DNA of 64,000 nt from [Pseudomonas] carboxydohydrogena. GTDB taxonomy: Bacteria; Pseudomonadota; Alphaproteobacteria; Rhizobiales; Xanthobacteraceae. Where the stretch lies: positions 372,001 to 436,000 of the forward strand of contig NZ_CP113162.1 of the NCBI RefSeq assembly GCF_029030725.1, in the 5' to 3' direction. A program made the position numbers and the translations under genes. Positions 27,996 to 39,337 of this stretch are shown in pieces; the first letter of the stretch is position 1; each line of letters begins with the position of its first letter. Under the pieces are notes generated by a model. It saw only the letters and a program-made list of their open reading frames with translations, did not search any database and was not told the origin of the DNA.

Positions 27996-29231
27996 TCACG
28001 ACCTGTAATCGCCGTTGATCGCGACATACTCCTTGGTGAGGTCGCAGGTCAGCACCCGGTCGCGACCCTTGCCGAGGCCGAGCGCGACCTTGATGGTGAT
28101 CTTCGGTTGCTTCATCAGCGATGACACTTCCGCCTCGTCGTAGGAAGGATCGCGCATGCCCTTGTGGGCGACACGCACACCGTTGAAGTAGATCGCAAGC
28201 CTGTCGCGGTTGGCGGGCTCGCCGGCCTTGCCGACAGCCATCACCACGCGGCCCCAATTGGCGTCCTCGCCGGCGATGGCGGTCTTCACCAGCGGCGAAT
28301 TCGCGATCGACATCGCGATCTTGCGCGCGGAGTTCTTTGACGTCGCGCCTTCGACCAGCACCTCGACGAGCTTGCGCGCGCCTTCGCCGTCGCGTGCCAC
28401 TTGTTCGGCGAGATCGGCCAGCACTTCGCGGAAGGCCTTCGTGAACGCTTTCAGGCGCGGGTCGGAGGCGCGCGATATTTTAGGCGCGTTCTTCGCCGTG
28501 CCGGTGGCGAACGCCAGCAGCGTGTCGGAGGTCGAGGTGTCGCCGTCGATGGTGATGGCGTTGAACGTGTCCTCGACACCGCCCTTGAGCAGCGCCTGCA
28601 AAGCGGCGGCAGAGATTGGCGCGTCGGTGAACACAAAGGACAGCATCGTCGCCATGTCGGGCGCGATCATGCCCGCGCCCTTGGCGATGCCGTTGATGGT
28701 GACCCTGGCGTTGCCGAGCTTCACGGTTTTGGTCGCGAGCTTCGGAAACGTGTCGGTGGTCATGATGGCGCGCGCGGCCTCATTCCAGCCGCCGGGCGCG
28801 GCCTTCTGCGCGAGGTCGTCAAGCACGCCGTTGAACTTGGTGGCGTCGAGCGGTTCGCCGATCACGCCGGTCGAGGCCAGAAAAATCTGGTCGGCGCTGC
28901 CGCCGGTCGCGGTTGCCGCGATCTTCGCGGTCAGCGCGGTCGCGGTCTTGCCGGTCTTGCCGGTGAAGGCGTTGGCGTTGCCGGAATTGACCACCAGCGC
29001 GCGGGCAACACCCTTCTTCAGTTTGGCGCGGCACCAGTCGACGGCGGCACTCGGGCACTTCGATCTGGTGAAGACGCCTGCGACCGTGGTGCCCTTGCCG
29101 AACAGCGCCAGCAGCACATCGGTGCGGCCCTGATAGCGGATGCCAGCGGCGGCGGTGGCGAGCCTGACGCCATCTATGACCGGAAGTTCGGGGACGGAGG
29201 TCGGAGCGAGGGGGGAAACGGTGGTGGACAT
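27996..29231 (-). CDS. argJ: Glutamate N-acetyltransferase/amino-acid acetyltransferase
   Basis: Bifunctional ornithine acetyltransferase of arginine synthesis, recycling acetyl from N-acetylornithine to glutamate. The 411-residue precursor self-cleaves before the catalytic threonine of the ATML motif (Ala194-Thr195 in [10 protein letters not shown]). Other landmarks are [11 protein letters not shown] (81-91), TGVIGEPL and the C-terminal [16 protein letters not shown]. It sits between the isomerase gene and mutT on the minus strand, with a repeat element at each end. Confidence 0.96.
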   Translation of the reverse strand: MSTTVSPLAPTSVPELPVIDGVRLATAAAGIRYQGRTDVLLALFGKGTTVAGVFTRSKCPSAAVDWCRAKLKKGVARALVVNSGNANAFTGKTGKTATALTAKIAATATGGSADQIFLASTGVIGEPLDATKFNGVLDDLAQKAAPGGWNEAARAIMTTDTFPKLATKTVKLGNARVTINGIAKGAGMIAPDMATMLSFVFTDAPISAAALQALLKGGVEDTFNAITIDGDTSTSDTLLAFATGTAKNAPKISRASDPRLKAFTKAFREVLADLAEQVARDGEGARKLVEVLVEGATSKNSARKIAMSIANSPLVKTAIAGEDANWGRVVMAVGKAGEPANRDRLAIYFNGVRVAHKGMRDPSYDEAEVSSLMKQPKITIKVALGLGKGRDRVLTCDLTKEYVAINGDYRS

Positions 29232-29258
29232 GCGATGAGACCTGGATCAACGGAAATG

Positions 29259-29353
29259 CGTCATGGCCGGATTTATTCCGGCCATCCACGTCTTATGCCT
29301 CCATTGATGAAGCCCTCAAGACGTGGATGCCCGGCACAAGGCCGGGCATGACG
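29259..29353. repeat. Three-armed palindromic repeat upstream of argJ
   Basis: A 95-base element has nested inverted repeats. The outer arms are CGTCATG and CATGACG. One hairpin pairs GGCCGG with CCGGCC, another GCCCGG with CCGGGC, and the central arm pairs ATCCACGTCTT with AAGACGTGGAT. Together they form a cloverleaf-like fold. Similar elements are abundant between genes in Bradyrhizobium relatives (general knowledge). Confidence 0.85.
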
Positions 29354-29385
29354 TCAGGTTAGTCAGTTCTGCCGGCGAAGTCGAT

Positions 29386-30279
29386 TTACTTCTTCGCAGG
29401 AGCCGGTGCGGCCTTCGGATCGGCGGGCTTGGCCGCGTCGGTCTTCTGGTCGAGCCGTTCGATCTTTGCGTCCGAGCGCAGCTTGGCAACGTACTCGGCC
29501 TGCGCCTTGCGAATGACGAAGGCTTCAAGCTGCGGCTTCACCTGTTCGAAGGGCGGAGCCTTGCGGGCGCGCTTTTCCTCGACCTTGATGACGTGCCAGC
29601 CGAACTGCGACTTCACAGGTTCGGAAATCTTGCCGGGTTCGAGCGCGAAGGCGGCGGCGGAGAATTCCGGCACCATCTGATCCTTGGTGAAGAAGCCGAG
29701 GTCGCCGCCATCGGACGCGCCGGGGTCCTTCGATTTCTTCTTCGCGAGTTCGGCGAAATCGGCGCCCTTCTTCAATTCGGCGATGATCTCCTTGGCTTCG
29801 GCCTCGGTCCCGACCAGGATGTGACGGGCGTGAACTTCCTGCTCGCCGGAAATCTGCTTGGCGGCGTCGTCATAGACCTTCTTCAGCGCCTCGTCGGTGA
29901 CGGCCGCCTTGCCTTCCTGATCGAGCAGGGTGTCCATCAGGAGCCGGCTGCGGGTGAAGGCGAGCTTCTGCTTGAAGTCGGGGGTGTCGGCGATCTTCTT
30001 GTCTTCCGCGGCCTTGGCCACGAGTTTCAGGTCGATCAGGAGCTGCACGACGCTGGCCTGGCGGGAGGCCGGGTCAAGCTGGGCGAGGCTCGGGCCGATG
30101 TCCTTTTCCGCAGCGGTGACATCGCTTTGCCGGATCTCGGACCCGTTAACCTTGGCGAGGACAGGATTGTCGTCGGCGCGCAGCGGCTGGGCCGCCATCA
30201 GGGTCACGGCCATGCAAAGCGCGGCGGTCGAGAGCAGGCCAAGGCGCACGGCGGATGTCGTGCGGGTCGGGAGGGTCAT
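29386..30279 (-). CDS. Periplasmic parvulin-type peptidyl-prolyl isomerase
   Basis: PpiC/SurA-type isomerase of 297 residues that should assist folding of exported proteins in the periplasm. An N-terminal signal peptide (about 1-36, ending AAQPLRADD) is followed by a SurA-like helical region. The parvulin domain (about 145-245) shows EVHARHILVGTEAEAKEI, SDGGDLGFFTKDQMVPEF and SQFGWHVIKVEEK. The C-terminus is a lysine/alanine/proline tail. ATG 30279 gives a good signal peptide; the long upstream extension does not. It is divergent from secA, a suggestive export-related pairing. Confidence 0.93.
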   Translation of the reverse strand: MTLPTRTTSAVRLGLLSTAALCMAVTLMAAQPLRADDNPVLAKVNGSEIRQSDVTAAEKDIGPSLAQLDPASRQASVVQLLIDLKLVAKAAEDKKIADTPDFKQKLAFTRSRLLMDTLLDQEGKAAVTDEALKKVYDDAAKQISGEQEVHARHILVGTEAEAKEIIAELKKGADFAELAKKKSKDPGASDGGDLGFFTKDQMVPEFSAAAFALEPGKISEPVKSQFGWHVIKVEEKRARKAPPFEQVKPQLEAFVIRKAQAEYVAKLRSDAKIERLDQKTDAAKPADPKAAPAPAKK

Positions 30280-30635
30280 GGAATATCCTTTTCTGATCAA
30301 AAGCGGAGAACAGCGAAGTCGCGGGGACACTCGCCCAACCGCCCGCCGATGGCAACGCGAAAACCCGTCAAAATCATGAAATCCTTGAGAGGTTGGCGCG
30401 TTGACAAGCCCTTGGGGGACCCATATCTCTCCCGGCAACCGGCTTTTGGCGCAGGGGTTTTTACCGCGCGCCGCAGGGCCGGTGATCTTCAGCATTTTGC
30501 TGCTCCACACCTTGCAGGCATCCGCCCGCGAGGACCGGTCGCAAAAAGGCCATGCGTGCAGTCTTGATGACGGATGACCTTAACGGACGATCCGGTTTCG
30601 GGATCGCAAGCCAAACTGACAGACGGGATTAAACG
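30280..30635. promoter_or_regulatory. Isomerase-secA divergent control region, candidate secA promoter
   Basis: This 356-base gap holds no gene that I can support. A perfect -35 hexamer TTGACA (30401-30406) is followed at 17 bases by TATCTC (30424-30429), a weak -10. This would place the secA transcript start about 200 bases before its ATG and leave a long leader. An earlier TTTTCTGATCAAAAG palindrome lies near the isomerase start. Confidence 0.35.
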
Positions 30636-33470
<2,835 letters not shown>

Positions 33471-33493
33471 GCGCGCTGCGATTGCCGCACCAA

Positions 33494-33528
33494 TAAAAAA
33501 CGCCGGTCGAGGGACCGGCGTTTTTTTG
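33494..33528. terminator. Bidirectional terminator after secA
   Basis: A perfect stem CGCCGGTC/GACCGGCG with loop GAGG is flanked by six A's on the left and seven T's on the right. It lies between the convergent secA and L,D-transpeptidase genes. Confidence 0.9.
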
Positions 33529-33544
33529 TGACGATTGAAGCGTC

Positions 33545-34972
33545 CTACTGGAAGCTCGACCAGCGGCTGTTGAACGAATTGGCGGGCGCGGTGGGTTGCG
33601 CTCCGGCGATCGTCTCGGGCGGCATCGGAGCAGAGGGCTTCGATTCAGCAGGCCTGGTCTCGGGTCCGGCCTGCGCCGTGCGGTTGAGCGGAATGACCCG
33701 GGGCTCGGGCATCCTGACTTCGGGGGCGCGCGCGGGCGCCACGTTTTTCGCGATGGCCTTCGACTTCGGCGCGGGAGCCTGTTTTGGCGCGGGCGCAGCC
33801 TGCGGCTCGGCGGGTTGCTCGCGCTTCCAGCCGACCTTGCTGGCGAGAGCCGAGAAAACGCTCGGGCCGCCGGTCTGGCTCGCCGTCTCGGACGAAGAAC
33901 TCGTTGCGGCTGTCTCCATCACCGCGCCTTCCGGCGCGCGCGGCGGATTGACGTAAGAGGGGATCGTTCCCGGCGCGGGACTTGAGGCTGAAATGGTGTA
34001 GTCGTTGACGTCGCTCACCGCGATCGACTGCGAGTCCGGCAGCTTGGTGGCGAATACCGGATGCATGCCGCCATCGATGCCCGCGCGCGACTTCGCCAGC
34101 CGTGCGCCACGCGAAATCAGCTCGGCGAGCTTGCTGCGGTCGGCGCGCTCCTTGTCCTGAAGCGCCTGGGCGACCTCCGGGTTGAGCTGATAGGCCGGGC
34201 ACTTGCCGGTGGGGTTGAACGCCAGCGGCTTGCCGCCCGGCAGCGGTTCGGCGTTGAAGACATATTTCTTGTCGCAGACGTCGACCTTCGGCTCGGTCTT
34301 GGTGACCTCGAAGATGTCGTTGCCTTCCTTGAGCATGCGCCAGAACGGCATGTTCGGATTGTCGCGATACTTCGCCATGTTCTGCGGTGTCATCCGGAAC
34401 GGATAGGCCTGCACCTGGAACGCGGTCTGGCCGCCGAAGAAGGATTCGCGGCCCAATGAATAGATTTCCGAGATCTGTTCGTCGGTCATCGCGTAGCAGC
34501 CGCGCGACGAGCAGTCGCCGTGCACCATGAGCTGCGAGCCGGTGCGGCCCCAGGCGCGGTCATAGGCGTTCGGATAGCCCATGTTGAAGGAGAGATAGTA
34601 GGCCGAGGCCGGATTCATCTGTCCCGGCGTGATGGAGTAGAAGCCCTCCGGCGTCTGGCGGTCGCCTTCGCGGATCTTCGGGCCGAGATCGCCGGACCAG
34701 CGGCAGATCGCATAGGTCTTCAACAGCCCGAAGCGTCCGCTGCGATCCTGCTTCCAGACCTCGAGTTCGGATTCCTGCTTGAACAGGCGCACCAGGATCG
34801 GCGAGCCCTTGTCCATGTTCTTGGCTTCCATCTCGGCCAGGAGTTTTTCAGGAATAGGCTTGGTGGCCTTGGCGCTCTGCGCAAGATTCTCGCCGTTGCA
34901 GCCGGCCAGCAAAGTGCCGGTCGCCAAAGCTGCGGAAACCATCAATGCGCGGATGAGGGAACGGTTGATCAA
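33545..34972 (-). CDS. L,D-transpeptidase lipoprotein (YkuD)
   Basis: Murein L,D-transpeptidase-type protein of 475 residues, probably a periplasmic lipoprotein. A signal peptide with lipobox LLAGC (Cys25) is followed by the YkuD domain (about 55-200). His151 and catalytic Cys159 lie in MVHGDCSSRGCYAMT. The C-terminal 170 residues are proline/alanine-rich and probably disordered, perhaps a spacer across the periplasm. The start is TTG 34972, 7 bases after an AGGG sequence; ATG 34942 would leave a signal peptide without its positive charge. The reaction (3-3 cross-linking or protein anchoring) cannot be decided. Confidence 0.9.
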   Translation of the reverse strand: MINRSLIRALMVSAALATGTLLAGCNGENLAQSAKATKPIPEKLLAEMEAKNMDKGSPILVRLFKQESELEVWKQDRSGRFGLLKTYAICRWSGDLGPKIREGDRQTPEGFYSITPGQMNPASAYYLSFNMGYPNAYDRAWGRTGSQLMVHGDCSSRGCYAMTDEQISEIYSLGRESFFGGQTAFQVQAYPFRMTPQNMAKYRDNPNMPFWRMLKEGNDIFEVTKTEPKVDVCDKKYVFNAEPLPGGKPLAFNPTGKCPAYQLNPEVAQALQDKERADRSKLAELISRGARLAKSRAGIDGGMHPVFATKLPDSQSIAVSDVNDYTISASSPAPGTIPSYVNPPRAPEGAVMETAATSSSSETASQTGGPSVFSALASKVGWKREQPAEPQAAPAPKQAPAPKSKAIAKNVAPARAPEVRMPEPRVIPLNRTAQAGPETRPAESKPSAPMPPETIAGAQPTAPANSFNSRWSSFQ

Positions 34973-35164
34973 GATGCACCCTGCGCTTCGGATTCCACGA
35001 CGCGAATGCCGCGGCGTGCGGGAACCTGAACGAGCGGATATTTCCGATTATTATCCTTAAAGAACCTTCACCCGCAAGCTGGAGGGGTGTGAGGAACCCG
35101 TCCCATAGTGAAAGTAAAGTTAAGTCAAATTTCACGAAAAAGCCACGATTGCGGCGGGACGCCC

Positions 35165-36127
35165 TCAGCCGAGGCGGCGTCCGATATCGAGAAATTTCTG
35201 CCGCCGCTGGGTGCGGACAGCCACCGGATCGAGCGAGGCGAGATCGCGGAACGATTGCGCGATGGCATCGCCCGTGCGCGCGATCATGTCGGCGGCATCG
35301 CGATGCGCGCCGCCCGGCGGTTCTTTCAGGATGGTGTCGATGATGCCGAACCGCGCGAGGTCCTGCGCGGTGATTTTCAGGTTGGTGGCGGCTTCCTGAG
35401 CCTTGGCGGCGTCGCGCCACAGGATCGAGGCCGCACCTTCCGGCGAGATCACGCTGTAGACGGCATGCTCCAGCATCAGCACGCGGTTGGCGGTGGCGAT
35501 GGCGATCGCGCCGCCCGAGCCGCCCTCGCCGAGAATGACGGCGACGTTCGGCACCGTGAGGTTGAGGCAGGCTTCCGTCGAGCGCGCGATGGCTTCGGCC
35601 TGTCCACGCTCCTCCGCACCGATGCCGGGATAGGCGCCAGCGGTGTCCACAAGCGACAACACCGGGATGCCGAAGCGGTCGGCCATCTCCATCAGCCGCA
35701 CAGCCTTGCGATAGCCTTCGGGGCGCGCCATGCCGAAATTGTGCTTGAGACGGCTCTCGGTGGTGGAGCCTTTCTCCTGGCCGAGGATGCAGACGCTTTC
35801 GCCGCGAAAGCGTCCGAAGCCGCCGATCATGGCGTCGTCGTCGCTGAACTTGCGGTCGCCCGCGAGCGGGGTGAATTCGGTGATGAGGCCCGCGATATAA
35901 TCGACGCAATGCGGCCGCTGCGGATGGCGCGCGACCTGTGTTTTCTGCCATGGCGTCAGATTGGCGTAGAGATCGTGCAGCGCGATCTTCGCCTTGTCCT
36001 CGATCCGCGAGATCTCCTCGCCGATATCGCTGCCGCCGGCCGCGAGCGTGCGCAACTCGTCGATCTTCGAATCGAGTTCGGCGACGGGCTTTTCAAAGTC
36101 GAGATAGCTGCGGATCGGATCGGCCAT
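35165..36127 (-). CDS. accA: Acetyl-CoA carboxylase carboxyltransferase subunit alpha
   Basis: Alpha subunit of the carboxyltransferase making malonyl-CoA for fatty-acid synthesis, pairing with AccD elsewhere. The 320-residue protein matches the family throughout: [19 protein letters not shown] at the start, then [21 protein letters not shown], the oxyanion region [20 protein letters not shown] and [12 protein letters not shown]. Length and start are standard. It follows xerD on the minus strand after about 115 bases. Confidence 0.97.
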   Translation of the reverse strand: MADPIRSYLDFEKPVAELDSKIDELRTLAAGGSDIGEEISRIEDKAKIALHDLYANLTPWQKTQVARHPQRPHCVDYIAGLITEFTPLAGDRKFSDDDAMIGGFGRFRGESVCILGQEKGSTTESRLKHNFGMARPEGYRKAVRLMEMADRFGIPVLSLVDTAGAYPGIGAEERGQAEAIARSTEACLNLTVPNVAVILGEGGSGGAIAIATANRVLMLEHAVYSVISPEGAASILWRDAAKAQEAATNLKITAQDLARFGIIDTILKEPPGGAHRDAADMIARTGDAIAQSFRDLASLDPVAVRTQRRQKFLDIGRRLG

Positions 36128-36242
36128 GAAAACAAATATAGGATGGAATGGAAGGATTGTGCGGCGGGCGGAAACTGGACTTAGGGACCTCCCAAGTCAA
36201 GCGCGGCGGAACGAAAGATAAACGACTGAAATATTTGAAATA

Positions 36243-37202
36243 TTATTTTTCCGCGAGCGGATGAAGGTCGCGCACCAGACTCTTCAATCGCTCCTCCACC
36301 ACATGGGTATAGATCTGCGTCGTGGAGATGTCGGTGTGGCCGAGCAGGGTCTGCACGATACGTAAATCCGCGCCATTATGCAGCAGGTGGCTCGCGAAGG
36401 CGTGACGGAGCACATGCGGGCTGATGAGGCGCGGCGAAATACCGGCGGCGACCGCAAGCTCCTTCAGATCGCGTGCAAAATGCTGCCGCGTCAGGTGCCC
36501 GCTCTCTCCCGAGGACGGAAACAGCCATTTTGAGGCGGGTTCGGGCTTTGCCTTTTCGCCCTTGTCTTCCCTAGCGGACCCGGCAGCGGCGAGGTAGGCG
36601 GCCATCGCATCGCGCGAACTCTGGTTGAGGGGGACGAGACGCTCCTTGTCGCCCTTGCCGCGCACCACGATCATCCGTGCATCGCGCCGCGCTGCGGATA
36701 CAGGAAGCGCCACCAATTCCGAGACGCGCAGGCCGGTGGCGTACAGCACCTCGAGCAGGCACCACAGCCGCATCGCGCGCAGCTTCTGCAATGGTGATTG
36801 ATCGCGGTCCGCGAATTCGCGCGCCTTCGCGAGCAATCGATCGACATCGGCGATGGACAAAACTTTCGGCAGCGCGCGGCCGCGCCTGGGGCCTGCGAGA
36901 ATCGCGGCGGGATCGTCGCTGCGCTTGCGCTCGTTGAGCAGAAAGCGAAACAGATGCCGCATCGACGACAGCCGTCGCGCCACGCTTGATGATTTGAAAC
37001 CGCGATGGTCGAGGTCGGCGAGATAGTCGCGCAGCGCCTGCGTATCGGCGCGCGCGAAATCCTGTTTGGCGCGCGCGAGAAAAGCCGCGAGGTCCTCGAG
37101 GTCGCTGCGGTAGGCGTTGAGCGTGTTGTCGCCCGCGCCCTGTTCGGCGGCGAGCATGTCGAGAAACAGATCGATCGTTCTTGCGTCGGAGGATGCGGCC
37201 AT
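36243..37202 (-). CDS. xerD: Site-specific tyrosine recombinase XerD
   Basis: Chromosome-dimer-resolving tyrosine recombinase of 319 residues, acting with XerC at dif. The N-terminal SAM-like domain (6-95) precedes the catalytic domain. The catalytic set is complete: Arg159 (ATGLRVSEL), a lysine in RGKGDKERLVPL, His263 and Arg266 (SPHVLRHAFASH), His289 (LLGHTDIST) and Tyr298 (QIYTHV). It lies between aroK and accA, the usual housekeeping setting for xerD, so it is not a phage integrase. ATG 37202 is used; a GTG one codon earlier is also possible. Confidence 0.95.
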   Translation of the reverse strand: MAASSDARTIDLFLDMLAAEQGAGDNTLNAYRSDLEDLAAFLARAKQDFARADTQALRDYLADLDHRGFKSSSVARRLSSMRHLFRFLLNERKRSDDPAAILAGPRRGRALPKVLSIADVDRLLAKAREFADRDQSPLQKLRAMRLWCLLEVLYATGLRVSELVALPVSAARRDARMIVVRGKGDKERLVPLNQSSRDAMAAYLAAAGSAREDKGEKAKPEPASKWLFPSSGESGHLTRQHFARDLKELAVAAGISPRLISPHVLRHAFASHLLHNGADLRIVQTLLGHTDISTTQIYTHVVEERLKSLVRDLHPLAEK

Positions 37203-37215
37203 CACGCCTCCTACG

Positions 37216-37362
37216 TCATTTCTTCTGGAACTTGTCCTGAGAGATGTTGATCGTCATCTCACGGGGCGTCGGTTTGACGAAATTCGCCAGCGCATACACG
37301 GCGCCGTAGATCAGGCCGCCGATGATCGCGATCACGCTCAGGAAGCGAAACAGACTTGGCAT
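37216..37362 (-). CDS. Small single-helix membrane protein
   Basis: Tiny protein of 48 residues, MPSLFRFLSVIAIIGGLIYG then ending MTINISQDKFQKK, with one transmembrane helix and a conserved-looking polar C-terminus. I recall homologues of this size in Bradyrhizobium relatives, sometimes labelled histidine kinase without basis. No function is assigned. An earlier in-frame start (37440) would add 26 residues. It ends 13 bases before xerD and is probably co-transcribed, and it is divergent from aroK. Confidence 0.7.
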   Translation of the reverse strand: MPSLFRFLSVIAIIGGLIYGAVYALANFVKPTPREMTINISQDKFQKK

Positions 37363-37514
37363 TGGTTTTCCGGCATCGGCATCTGCCGTCCCCATCTCCG
37401 GGCGCCCCGGCAGCCTCGGAGCGTTAACGACATCCACCATGTTCGGGCCGTTTCAGCAAGCCTTCCATAATGTCCTCTATGGCAAGGCGGCCGAAGGCGG
37501 TAAGATGGCCGGAT

Positions 37515-38153
37515 ATGAGCCCCGACGAGCCAGTGGAAATGCCCGAAATCCTTGCCCGGCAAGGTGTTGCCCAGAACCAGATCGCCGACATTCTGTCCGC
37601 GCTCGGGACGCGGGCGGTTGTCTTTGTCGGCATGATGGGATCGGGGAAATCCACCGTCGGGCGGCGGCTGGCCGCGCGGCTGCGGCTGCCGTTCGTCGAT
37701 GCCGATCATGAGATTGAAACGCGGCACGGCGGCATGACGATCACCGAGATTTTCGCCAATCATGGCGAGCCGTATTTCCGCGAGGGCGAGGCCAAGGTGA
37801 TTGCGGCGCTGCTCGATGGCGGCGCGCAGGTGCTCGCGACCGGCGGGGGTGCTTTCCTGCGCGAGGACACGCGCGCGCGGATTCGCGACAAGGCGGTCTC
37901 GATCTGGTTGAAGGCGGATGGCCCCACCATCCTGCGCAGGGTGAAGCGCCGCTCCGATCGGCCGCTGCTGCAAACCGAAGACCCGGCTGCGACCATTGAG
38001 CGTCTGATTGCCGCACGCGAGCCGTTCTACGGCCTCGCGGATATGTCCATCGTGTCGCGCGACGTGCCGCACGACAAGATCGTCGATGAGTGCATCGACG
38101 CGCTCCATGAATATTTGTGCGGAACGCCTGTCGCTTTCGCAAACAGGACTTAA
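37515..38153 (+). CDS. aroK: Shikimate kinase
   Basis: Phosphorylates shikimate in aromatic amino-acid synthesis. The 212-residue protein has Walker A GMMGSGKST (39-47), the shikimate-binding DADHEIETRHGGMTITEIF, ATGGGAFLRED and the lid-region RRVKRRSDRPLLQ. ATG 37515 is chosen; an in-frame ATG at 37470 would lengthen the N-terminus. aroB follows 11 bases downstream and completes an aroK-aroB pair, the usual arrangement. Confidence 0.94.
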   Translation: MSPDEPVEMPEILARQGVAQNQIADILSALGTRAVVFVGMMGSGKSTVGRRLAARLRLPFVDADHEIETRHGGMTITEIFANHGEPYFREGEAKVIAALLDGGAQVLATGGGAFLREDTRARIRDKAVSIWLKADGPTILRRVKRRSDRPLLQTEDPAATIERLIAAREPFYGLADMSIVSRDVPHDKIVDECIDALHEYLCGTPVAFANRT

Positions 38154-38164
38154 ATAGGATTCCG

Positions 38165-39337
38165 ATGCCGGCCGCCGCTGAAACAAAATCCCGTCCCAAC
38201 GATGCGACGATGCTCGAGGTCGGCCTTGGCGCGCGTTCCTATCCCATCGCGATCGGGCGCGGCCTGCTGCCTTCTCTCGGCGAGCGCATCAAGGAGATCC
38301 GGCCCGGCGCGCGCGCGGCCATCGTCACCGACCGCACGGTGGCGCGGCACTGGCTCGTCCCGGCGATGGATGCGCTGAAGTCGGCGGGCGTTGAAGCGGC
38401 GCTGCCGATCATCGTCGACGATGGCGAAGGATCGAAAAGCTACGGCGTGCTCGAGGATGTCAGCGAAGGGCTGATCGGCGCCAAGATCGAGCGCAACGAT
38501 CTTGTCGTGGCGCTCGGCGGCGGCGTGGTCGGCGATCTCGCGGGTTTTGCCAGCGCCATCGTGCGCCGCGGCGTCGATTTCGTGCAGGTGCCAACCTCAC
38601 TGCTCGCGCAGGTCGATTCCTCCGTCGGCGGCAAGACCGGAATCAATTCACCGAAAGGCAAGAACCTGATCGGCGCATTCCATCAGCCGGTTCTGGTGTT
38701 GGCCGACACCGCCGTGCTCGACACGCTGTCTCAGCGACAGTTCCGCGCGGGCTATGCGGAAGTCGCGAAATACGGGCTGCTCGGCGATCTCGGATTCTTC
38801 GAGTGGCTGGAAAAAAATTACGACGGGATTTTCTCAGGGAGTGCGGCGCGCGAACATGCGGTCGCCGCAAGCTGCCGCGCCAAGGCGGGCATCGTGGGGC
38901 GTGACGAGTTCGAGACCGGCGAGCGCGCGCTGCTCAATCTCGGCCACACCTTCGGCCACGCGCTGGAAGCCGCGACCGGATTTTCCGATCGCCTGTTTCA
39001 CGGCGAGGGCGTCGCGATCGGTATGACTCTCGCTGCGGAATTTTCCGCGCGGCGCGGGATGATTTCGCAAGACGATGTGGCGCGCGTGCAGGCGCATCTG
39101 GCCGCCGTCGGCCTGCCGACGCGGTTGCAGGATATCTCGGGCTTCACCCAGGAAGGCGTCGGCGACGCGGATGCGCTGTTGTCGCTGATGTTCCAGGACA
39201 AGAAGGTCAAGCGCGGCAAGCTCACCTTTATCCTGCTGGAAGAGCTCGGCCGCGCCGTCATCGTCAACGATGTCGATCCGGCGCAGGTGCGCGAGTTTCT
39301 CGCTGAAAAGCTTGTAGCGGATACAAGACGGATATGA
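38165..39337 (+). CDS. aroB: 3-dehydroquinate synthase
   Basis: Converts DAHP to 3-dehydroquinate, the second step of the shikimate pathway, using NAD+ and a divalent metal. The 390-residue protein shows the dinucleotide-binding ALGGGVVGDLAGFAS, VPTSLLAQVDSSVGGKTGIN and the metal-site LNLGHTFGHALE. ATG 38165 fits the spacing after aroK and avoids the long overlap implied by an ORF start at 38117. Its stop overlaps the ATG of the CNNM gene (ATGA). Confidence 0.96.
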   Translation: MPAAAETKSRPNDATMLEVGLGARSYPIAIGRGLLPSLGERIKEIRPGARAAIVTDRTVARHWLVPAMDALKSAGVEAALPIIVDDGEGSKSYGVLEDVSEGLIGAKIERNDLVVALGGGVVGDLAGFASAIVRRGVDFVQVPTSLLAQVDSSVGGKTGINSPKGKNLIGAFHQPVLVLADTAVLDTLSQRQFRAGYAEVAKYGLLGDLGFFEWLEKNYDGIFSGSAAREHAVAASCRAKAGIVGRDEFETGERALLNLGHTFGHALEAATGFSDRLFHGEGVAIGMTLAAEFSARRGMISQDDVARVQAHLAAVGLPTRLQDISGFTQEGVGDADALLSLMFQDKKVKRGKLTFILLEELGRAVIVNDVDPAQVREFLAEKLVADTRRI

